Assembly: GCF_019042215.1 (NCBI RefSeq)
Contig: NZ_JAHQCS010000101.1
Span: forward strand, 1-45,622
Length of the DNA stretch: 45,622 nucleotides
Direction of reading: 5' to 3'
Source: Evansella tamaricis
GTDB taxonomy: Bacteria > Bacillota > Bacilli > Bacillales > Salisediminibacteriaceae
The notes under the pieces: generated by a model
What the model was told of the DNA's origin: nothing
The model's database searches: none
The model's input: the letters and a program-made list of their open reading frames with translations, nothing else
Shown: in pieces, positions 40,611-45,622 of the stretch
Numbering within the stretch: the stretch's first letter is position 1
How the letters are laid out: every line of letters starts with the position of its first letter
Translations under genes and position numbers: made by a program

Positions 40611-40900
40611 AGTTGTCCAGCTCCAGCGATAAGCGTTTACTTCAGTGGCATCACACGAGCGATGCTGCCCTTGAGTCTGCTTTGAGTTACCACGTCGGAC
40701 AGGACGTCCTAATATCGGGCATGCCACAGGACGTGGCGCTTTGCCCGATGGACGGACAGGACGTCCTAATATCGGGCATGCCACAGGACGTGGCGCTTTG
40801 CCCGATGAACGGATACGCATCCTCGAAAAGTTAGAAGAGGAAGAGGCAGTGACAGTGACAGTGACATTCGCCCGTGACCGAGGGGCTAACGCTTATATAA
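40611..40900. repeat. Composite GC-rich repeat, copy R1, with a 57-bp tandem core
   Basis: The left end GTTGTCCAGCTCCAGCG is the dispersed-repeat core. Two 57-bp units lie at 40696-40752 and 40753-40809, each with the palindrome AGGACGTCCT and nested arms CGGGCA...TGCCCG around GCCAC...GTGGC. A CAGTGA triplet repeat follows (40847-40866), then CGCCCGTGACCGAGGGGC and GCTTATATAATT, a decayed right end. The 57-bp period is a multiple of three, which keeps spurious frames open; I see no real gene. Confidence 0.85.
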
Positions 40901-40927
40901 TTGGTCCAAAGAAAAAAACATTAATTA

Positions 40928-41027
40928 AATCAAAAAAAATTGATTAAAAGACTTGTTAAATTTACCATATTCATATAAAATGACATTAGATCAAAAAAAC
41001 TTGATTAATTAATCAAAAATAATTGAT
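40928..41027 (+). promoter_or_regulatory. Promoter with three ArsR-type operators ahead of the small His-rich gene
   Basis: Exact ATCAA-N6-TTGAT sites occur at 40929-40944, 40990-41005 and 41012-41027. Between the first and second lies a promoter, TTGTTA (40953-40958), a 17-base spacer and TAAAAT (40976-40981). The same operator is found at 43462-43477 by the arsR promoter, so ArsR very likely represses this gene. This spacing matches the known ArsR-family ATCAA-N6-TTGAT dyad. Confidence 0.82.
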
Positions 41028-41060
41028 TTAATAAAAGGGAAATTGGAAGGAGGAATTACA

Positions 41061-41255
41061 ATGAATCATTATCATATGAGTGGGATGAAGGCTGAAATTG
41101 CATACAGACAAGAAGCAGTAAAACGAACGTACTCAACTGTCAGTAAGGAAAATGGATTAATATTAATAGCAGTGAAAAAACTCCAAAAAGGAGTCAGTAC
41201 TTTTTTCAAATCAAGAAGAAACTCCCGTTCAACTGTTTCCTCTAAAATCTGCTAA
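41061..41255 (+). CDS. Small His/Met-rich protein of unknown function under putative ArsR control
   Basis: A 64-residue ORF, ATG 41061 behind a perfect GGAAGGAGG site eight bases away. I do not recognise it. The N-terminus MNHYHMSGMK has two His and three Met in nine residues, suggesting metal binding. The rest is basic (AYRQEAVKRTYSTVSK, KKLQKGVSTFFKSRRNSRS) with one Cys at the C-terminus and a mildly hydrophobic stretch GLILIAVKKL. Promoter, operators, ribosome site and terminator are all in place, which argues for a real gene. GTG/TTG starts upstream are unlikely. Confidence 0.72.
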   Translation: MNHYHMSGMKAEIAYRQEAVKRTYSTVSKENGLILIAVKKLQKGVSTFFKSRRNSRSTVSSKIC

Positions 41256-41271
41256 TGTAGTACATAAAATA

Positions 41272-41305
41272 AGACTGGGACAAAATTGTTCCAGTCTCTA
41301 TTTTT
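41272..41305 (+). terminator. Terminator after the small His-rich gene
   Basis: AGACTGG/CCAGTCT with inner ACA/TGT, then CTATTTTTAT. Confidence 0.82.
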
Positions 41306-41321
41306 ATAAAGAAAATTATAT

Positions 41322-41491
41322 GTGTCAAGCTCATGCGACGAGCGTTTCCCCGGTTGCAGCGATATGCCTCCAGTTACCACGCCGGACAGGACGGCCTAAT
41401 ATCGGGCATGCCACAGGACGTGGCCGTTCTGTCCGATGGACGGACAGGACGTCCTAATATCGGGCAAGCCACAGGACGTGGCGTTTTGCCC
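41322..41491. repeat. Composite repeat, copy R2, left part (split by the insertion sequence)
   Basis: Starts GTGTCAAGCTCATGCGACGAGCG, with the tandem core units at 41383-41440 (58 bp, one extra base) and 41441 onward. The second unit is cut at GCGTTTTGCCC by the insertion and resumes at 42983. It has the same orientation as R1. Confidence 0.85.
41481..41491. repeat. 11-bp target-site duplication, left copy
   Basis: GCGTTTTGCCC abuts the left inverted repeat of the insertion sequence; the identical right copy is 42983-42993. Confidence 0.92.
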
Positions 41492-41563
41492 ACTAGCGTT
41501 GCATAACTGTAAATTAATTTGTAAATAAAGTAAAATTTACCATGCGTATTTTATCATCAGAAG

Positions 41564-41592
41564 CAAAAAAGACAATCTGGAATAAGATTGTT
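41564..41592 (-). terminator. Terminator of the transposase gene
   Basis: Minus strand AACAATCT/AGATTGTC around TATTCC, followed by TTTTTT, inside the element's left end. Confidence 0.75.
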
Positions 41593-41618
41593 GCTTGTTC
41601 CCATTTTTTGTAAATTAT

Positions 41619-42848
41619 TTATTTGATCTTTTTCTTAATACGTTTCTTTCTTTTGTCCACAATCAGCGCGACACTACCATAAACAACATCTTTTTTTGGT
41701 TTTTCCGGAATTTTTTGCCTTCCTTTAGATGTTTTTTTAGGCTTATATGCTAACGCAGCCGTGAATTGTTTCCATGAATTACAGATGTAAGCTCTAATAT
41801 GTTTCAAAATATCTAGCATAGTTTTATCCGATTTTGTATTCAGCTTCACGATAAGTGTTATTAAGTATGTGATCATTGCAATAAACATTTGGTTCCAAAT
41901 GCCTTGCGGCTTTGTACTCCATATCTTAACGAACCTTAAAGATTGTTTTATCCATTTAAAGAACAGTTCAATAATCCATCGATTCTTGTATACTTCAGAT
42001 ATATATTGTGCCTCTAAGTCCCATCTAGTAGTAGCAAGTCTATACAATCTTCCTTTTTCATCCTCAAACTCCACTAGTCTAATTGGCTCCATTTTGGCAC
42101 CTGCACCCAGAATAACTTTGGCATCTCTTTTGATGTTAGATCCCGTTGGTACTTCGTACTCCTCTAACACCTTTATCTTAAATGGGTCTCGAAGTCTAAT
42201 AACACATTTAATATCTTTTTTTATCCACTCGTTCATACGATAGAAATCCATATAGCCCCGGTCCATCACATAGGTTTCGTCAGAAACTTCTATTAAAATA
42301 TCGCCTCCTTCATGATCTTGAACTTTACCGTTTGATGGAACGATTTTATCCGGATAATGAACATCTGGTGAAGCTACAATTAGCCTTGTATGCATCTTTA
42401 CAGCAGTATTTTCTTTAGAAACATTTGCCCAGCTAGACAAAAAAGCTGGCAGTCCAAGTCGTGTCGCATCAACGATGCGTAGTCTACCTATATAAGGAGG
42501 AAGACCAACCATACTTCTAGTATGAAAGTTAAGTTGAGCGACTACTTTAAGGAACAATTTTTGAAGAATGGCAGTATCCAGTTCATTAATTCTTCGACTT
42601 AATTGAGAACTACTTATACTTTCCACATCAATACATTTCATAAGTTCCTTTTTTGCACGCAATTCTATGTCAAATACAGAGTATGACTCCCATTTTTGAA
42701 TCTGAGCGGTGACAAAAATTTTAACAAGTGCTTCAATAGTTAACTTACTATTATTGTAATTTAAGATCGGACAAGCCAAATCCTCGGTAGGTAAATAATC
42801 CAAGCATTGACTTAATACGTTTTTTTGAGATAATATACTCCTATTCAT
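41619..42848 (-). CDS. IS4-family DDE transposase
   Basis: The 409-residue protein is intact. Expected catalytic residues are Asp127 in RIVDATRLGLP, Asp196 in YVMDRGYMDF, and Glu294 in the IS4 signature Y-(2)-R-(3)-E-(6)-K, satisfied exactly by Tyr287, Arg290, Glu294 and Lys301. The C-terminus is very basic. ATG 42848 follows AGGAG, which forms one arm of an upstream hairpin (see the separate entry). Confidence 0.95.
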   Translation of the reverse strand: MNRSILSQKNVLSQCLDYLPTEDLACPILNYNNSKLTIEALVKIFVTAQIQKWESYSVFDIELRAKKELMKCIDVESISSSQLSRRINELDTAILQKLFLKVVAQLNFHTRSMVGLPPYIGRLRIVDATRLGLPAFLSSWANVSKENTAVKMHTRLIVASPDVHYPDKIVPSNGKVQDHEGGDILIEVSDETYVMDRGYMDFYRMNEWIKKDIKCVIRLRDPFKIKVLEEYEVPTGSNIKRDAKVILGAGAKMEPIRLVEFEDEKGRLYRLATTRWDLEAQYISEVYKNRWIIELFFKWIKQSLRFVKIWSTKPQGIWNQMFIAMITYLITLIVKLNTKSDKTMLDILKHIRAYICNSWKQFTAALAYKPKKTSKGRQKIPEKPKKDVVYGSVALIVDKRKKRIKKKIK

Positions 42849-42858
42849 TATTATTTAA

Positions 42859-42933
42859 CTCCTATTGTAGATAGTTTGTATTTGGGAACAAACATCTAAC
42901 AAATACAATAGGAGCTTTTTTTATGTTTGTCTA
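42859..42933 (-). promoter_or_regulatory. Transposase promoter and ribosome-site-masking hairpin
   Basis: Minus strand TAGACA (42928-42933), 17 bases, TATTGT (42905-42910) is the candidate promoter. CTCCTATTGTA (minus reading; plus 42904-42914) pairs perfectly with TACAATAGGAG (plus 42859-42869), which holds the transposase AGGAG site. Transcripts that start at this promoter begin inside the loop side and lack the first arm, so only read-in transcripts mask the site. Confidence 0.65.
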
Positions 42934-42982
42934 CATATATCTTTCTATAATTTACTATTTCTGGAATCCGTGCAACGCTAGT

Positions 42983-43080
42983 GCGTTTTGCCCGATGGAC
43001 GGATAAACAACGGAGCGTTAGCTAGTAGAGGAAGAGGCACTGCCCTACGCTCGTGACCAAAGGCGCTTGCGCTTTTCTTA
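42983..43080. repeat. Composite repeat, copy R2, right part
   Basis: It begins with the right target duplication GCGTTTTGCCC (42983-42993), resumes GATGGACGGATAA, and ends CACTGCCCTACGCTCGTGACC and AGGCGCTTGCGCTTTTCTTA, the same right end as the copies at 1-278. This links the composite repeat and the 128-bp repeat into one family. Confidence 0.85.
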
Positions 43081-43091
43081 ATAACTGCAGA

Positions 43092-43442
43092 TTAACAGCA
43101 AGTGCTATCTTCTGTTCGAAAAATACAACACAGTTGATTGGATAATAATCCATTCATTTCTTTCTGGTTTATCTGGTAATAACTCCATGTCCCTTTTGTT
43201 TCTTTTGTAATCAAGTTGGCATCCAATAATATTTTAAGGTGATAAGAAAGTTTAGATTGTTGCATATCAATTGTTTCACTCAAATCACATACACAAACTG
43301 ACGTTGAATTTGTAATCAAATAAAGTATCTCTAGACGTTTTTTATCTGCGAGTGCTTTAAATTTTTTTTCGTAGGAATGAAAGAATTCAGCATCTGGCCG
43401 ATCGGTATTTCCTTTTGTGAGAGGAATAGATAATGGATTCAT
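43092..43442 (-). CDS. ArsR/SmtB-family metalloregulatory repressor
   Basis: A 116-residue winged-helix repressor. The recognition region DLSETIDMQQSKLSYHLKILLDANLI and the wing KGTWSYYQIN are typical. Cys50 and Cys52 (SVCVCDL) match the classical ArsR metal site in the helix before it. Unusually there are also Cys105-Cys106 (QLCCIF) and a terminal Cys115-Cys116. As(III), Sb(III) or Cd/Pb are candidate inducers; the sequence does not decide. I chose ATG 43442, as AAGGAGG lies just upstream; the ATG five codons earlier has no ribosome site. No arsB/arsC is adjacent. Confidence 0.92.
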   Translation of the reverse strand: MNPLSIPLTKGNTDRPDAEFFHSYEKKFKALADKKRLEILYLITNSTSVCVCDLSETIDMQQSKLSYHLKILLDANLITKETKGTWSYYQINQKEMNGLLSNQLCCIFRTEDSTCC

Positions 43443-43461
43443 AGGAACCTCCTTCATTTAT

Positions 43462-43515
43462 ATCAAAAAAAATTGATTTATATCTACATTATATCAGTAA
43501 CATAATCAATTTCAA
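43462..43515 (-). promoter_or_regulatory. arsR promoter and operator
   Basis: Minus strand TTGAAA (43510-43515), 16 bases, TATAAT (43488-43493). ATCAA-N6-TTGAT at 43462-43477 follows the -10 by ten bases, covering the start region, so autorepression is expected. Confidence 0.82.
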
Positions 43516-43664
43516 GTAATGCTTGCTATTGTATGAACAAGAAAATAAAATCGTATTATAGTGTTTTATCACACTTAATGTCCAGATGCTTTACTATTTT
43601 GCAAGAAAGATCGAAAAATATTTATTGTATAGTATAATAGATGGGGTGAAAGGGGGACTAAGGT

Positions 43665-44777
43665 TTGTCTGACAAAAAAAACAAAGCAAAGCTTATAAAT
43701 CGTAAAAAATTAGAGGAACGGCAAAAGGAAGCAAGCGTTGTACGCAAAATAGTAATGATTTGCCTTCTACTTATCATTTTGGGAGTGGCAGGAGGGGCAT
43801 ATGCTGGTTATCATTATGTAACTGGTGCCATTGGCCCTGTAGATGAGAATGATGATGAAATTGTGCATGTTACTATCCCAATTGGTTCCACAAGTACGGG
43901 TATCGGAAGAATTTTAGAGGAAAATGGTGTCATAAGTGACTCGTCCATTTTCAGGTATTACGTCCGTTTTAAGAATGAAACTGGGTTTCAGGCAGGAGAT
44001 TATGAATTAACAAAATCTATGAACTTGGATCAAATTATTGACGAATTAAAAGAAGGTACGATATATCAAGAATATCAACTAAGTTTTACAATTCCAGAAG
44101 GACGTTGGTTAGAGGATGTCATTACGAGAATTGCATCGGAAACCAATCTGGAAGAAGAAGAATTAACAGAAAAGGTAAATGATGAAGAGTATCTTACAGA
44201 ACTTATTAGCCGTTTTGAAATGCTCGAGGATGTAATTTTAGATGAAGAGATCAGATGGCCTCTAGAGGGTTATATGTTCCCTTCCCGGTATGACTTTGTG
44301 GAAGAAGAAATTGAAGTGGAACAGATGATTGAATCGATGCTAAGACGTACTGCAACCGTATTAACGGACAATGGTGCCGGTTCATCCGATTACTCTTATC
44401 ATGAGATCTTGACGATAGCTTCTATTATTGAAGGTGAGGCAAGGAATGATGAAGAGCGTTTAAGAATTTCAGGTGTTATTGAAAACCGGTTAAGGATCGG
44501 TATGCCACTTCAGATGGATCCGACCGTTGCCTATGCACATGGAGAGCATTTCTCTAGAACATTAATTGAACATACAGAATTCGCATCTCCTTATAACACT
44601 TACCATATTAATGGGTTACCAATTGGTCCAATTAATAATCCGGGAGAAGCATCGATACGTGCGGCGTTAAATCCGGAAGATCATAAATACTTGTATTTCT
44701 ATCATGCTCCAAGTGGGAATGTATATTTCTCAGAAACGTTGGACGAGCATAACCGCGCAGTACAGCAGTATCGTTAA
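43665..44777 (+). CDS. mltG: Endolytic murein transglycosylase MltG (YceG-like, YrrL)
   Basis: MltG cleaves nascent glycan strands near the membrane. The 370-residue protein has a basic cytoplasmic tail, one membrane helix (about 27-50), a LysM-like domain (VTIPIGSTSTGIGRILEENG), and the YceG catalytic domain with LTIASIIEGEARNDEER, where Glu256 is the expected catalytic residue, and RIGMPLQMDPTVAYAHG. TTG 43665 is preceded by AAGGGGG. A TATAAT at 43633-43638 could be its -10. It is probably independent of arsR. Confidence 0.93.
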   Translation: MSDKKNKAKLINRKKLEERQKEASVVRKIVMICLLLIILGVAGGAYAGYHYVTGAIGPVDENDDEIVHVTIPIGSTSTGIGRILEENGVISDSSIFRYYVRFKNETGFQAGDYELTKSMNLDQIIDELKEGTIYQEYQLSFTIPEGRWLEDVITRIASETNLEEEELTEKVNDEEYLTELISRFEMLEDVILDEEIRWPLEGYMFPSRYDFVEEEIEVEQMIESMLRRTATVLTDNGAGSSDYSYHEILTIASIIEGEARNDEERLRISGVIENRLRIGMPLQMDPTVAYAHGEHFSRTLIEHTEFASPYNTYHINGLPIGPINNPGEASIRAALNPEDHKYLYFYHAPSGNVYFSETLDEHNRAVQQYR

Positions 44778-44786
44778 TATACAGGA

Positions 44787-44821
44787 ACAGAGAATGTGAT
44801 GATTCGCATTCTCTGTTTTTA
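44787..44821 (+). terminator. Terminator after mltG
   Basis: ACAGAGAATG (44787-44796) pairs perfectly with CATTCTCTGT (44807-44816), then five T. Confidence 0.88.
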
Positions 44822-44900
44822 TGTGTTAAAATATATCGATAAAAGTTTTAGAAGGGCATTTTTTTTTTAGAAAAGGGCAGCCAAAGGAGGCGCTTTTTTT

Positions 44901-45548
44901 ATGGATATAGACGAATATATTAACAAACTTTTACCCGAAATTAATGATCCGTTAACAATCGAGATGGAACAATACGCGCAAAAACATCAAGTACCTATCA
45001 TGGAGCCAGCTGGGATAGCCCTTCTACTCCAAGTATTAGAAATACATCAACCAAAAAAAATTCTTGAAGTTGGCACCGCTATTGGCTATTCTGCGATTCG
45101 TATGGCTAAAAGATTGACTGATAGCACCATTGTTACTTTAGAAAGGGATTTGGAGCGAATACAACTTGCGAAACAACATATCGAAAAAGCAGGCCTTGAG
45201 AACCGAATAGTCATCCTAGAAGGGGACGCATTAGAACTGGAAAGTGCCGTTTCTGACTTTGGTCCATTTGATATAGTGTTCATTGATGCTGCTAAGGGTC
45301 AATATGAGCGCTTCTTTGATATGTATGAACCTATGGTCTGTAAAGGCGGGCTCATTATATCAGACAATGTATTATTTAAAGGAATTGTATCAGGGGAGAA
45401 ACCAGCTCCCCATAAACGACTGGAAGGAATGGCAAATAAACTCCGGGGCTATAATGAAAGATTAATGAGGGATACAAGGTTCTCTTCCATGATATACCCG
45501 GTAGGTGATGGTGTCATGGTTAGTATAAAGAAAAGCGCAAGCGCCTAG
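44901..45548 (+). CDS. trmR: tRNA 5-hydroxyuridine O-methyltransferase TrmR (YrrM)
   Basis: A 215-residue SAM-dependent O-methyltransferase: SAM motif ILEVGTAIGYSAI (about 54-66), acidic ERD after the second strand, the metal-site region VFIDAAKGQYERFF, and SDNVLFKG. YrrM of B. subtilis is TrmR, which makes 5-methoxyuridine at tRNA position 34, and is encoded after mltG as here. GGAGG precedes ATG 44901. The last codons (Ser-Ala-Ser-Ala) and the TAG stop lie inside a dispersed repeat, so the C-terminus has been altered by it. Confidence 0.9.
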   Translation: MDIDEYINKLLPEINDPLTIEMEQYAQKHQVPIMEPAGIALLLQVLEIHQPKKILEVGTAIGYSAIRMAKRLTDSTIVTLERDLERIQLAKQHIEKAGLENRIVILEGDALELESAVSDFGPFDIVFIDAAKGQYERFFDMYEPMVCKGGLIISDNVLFKGIVSGEKPAPHKRLEGMANKLRGYNERLMRDTRFSSMIYPVGDGVMVSIKKSASA

Positions 45549-45622
45549 GCTCACGAGCGTAGGGCAGTGGAGGAATGACAACTAGAAGTGCGCTCTTAGA
45601 CTTCGGTTGTCATTTCCGAAGT
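45529..45622. repeat. Inverted copy of the 128-bp dispersed repeat at the window end
   Basis: AAAAGCGCAAGCGCCTAGG, CACGAGCGTAGGGCAGTGGAGG and AATGACAACTAGAAGTGCGC follow the complement of the copy at 1-128 with scattered changes. It runs off the window edge, so its full length is unknown. Confidence 0.9.

Larger units (their letters stand above)
41492..42982 (-). mobile_element. Complete 1,491-bp IS4-family insertion sequence
   Basis: Perfect 12-bp terminal inverted repeats ACTAGCGTTGCA (41492-41503) and TGCAACGCTAGT (42971-42982) bound one transposase gene on the minus strand. The exact 11-bp duplication GCGTTTTGCCC flanks it. The family is set by the transposase motifs; an 11-bp duplication fits IS4-type elements. 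Joining the flanks at one duplication copy rebuilds an uninterrupted repeat core, so the insertion is recent. No degradation is seen. Confidence 0.95.

Noticed and set aside
40595-40947. Overlapping open frames with repeated DVLISGMPQDVALCP-like segments
   Set aside because: They exist because the 57-bp repeat period is a multiple of three. No ribosome site, no plausible protein composition, and open frames on both strands.
43442-43665. ArsR operator acting on mltG
   Set aside because: The only dyad in this gap covers the arsR start on the minus strand; mltG lies about 190 bases away with its own ribosome site and a separate TATAAT.

Overview
The window is chromosomal DNA from a low-GC, endospore-forming member of the Bacillaceae. 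The evidence is a spoVB homologue, an RsfA-type prespore regulator gene, T-box leaders on aminoacyl-tRNA synthetase genes, a 6S-1-type RNA behind aspS, strong GGAGG ribosome sites with many GTG/TTG starts, and a gene order that, from memory, follows the ruvA-to-yrrM arc of Bacillus subtilis. I cannot name the genus; the Oceanobacillus/Virgibacillus side of the family is a guess.

Layout. 1-278: tandem copies of a GC-rich dispersed repeat. 356-4882: ruvA-ruvB, a DUF2905 gene, queA, tgt and yajC (Holliday junction processing, queuosine tRNA modification, Sec accessory). 4970-9230: membrane proteins (YrzE-like, ArsB/NhaD permease, DUF421, SpoVB). 9527-13051: a DUF368/PopT lipid-carrier translocase, comN, and secD and secF as two overlapping genes rather than one fused secDF. 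13342-20756: CDF metal transporter, LapA-like protein, recJ, apt, relA and dtd, with a 180-bp MITE-like element between apt and relA. 20827-24957: a 58-codon HTH-like gene, T-box-controlled hisS-aspS, and 6S RNA. 25273-27444 (minus): rsfA-like and rarA. 27671-36227: yczE-like, cymR, iscS, mnmA, TPR, recD2, PRC-barrel, zinc-ribbon and DUF3918 microproteins, and an AI-2E family permease. 36253-40514: T-box-controlled alaS, ireB, ruvX and a DUF1292 gene. 40515-43515: an accessory segment. 43665-45548: mltG and trmR, then an inverted copy of the left-end repeat.

Most genes form a translation-fidelity and genome-maintenance block: tRNA charging (hisS, aspS, alaS), editing (dtd), tRNA modification (queA, tgt, iscS-mnmA, trmR), DNA repair (ruvAB, recJ, rarA, recD2, ruvX), the stringent response (relA), and envelope export or lipid-carrier traffic (yajC-secD-secF, popT, spoVB, mltG).

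The most unusual part is 40,515-43,515. A 64-codon His/Met-rich small ORF sits behind a promoter bracketed by three exact ATCAA-N6-TTGAT operators. A fourth identical operator lies over the start region of a Cys-rich ArsR-family repressor gene 2.4 kb away. Two copies of a structured GC-rich repeat flank the small gene, and an intact 1,491-bp IS4-family element with an 11-bp target duplication has inserted into the second copy. I read this as a small, undescribed ArsR-controlled metal or metalloid response unit carried among repeats; its function is not deducible from sequence alone.
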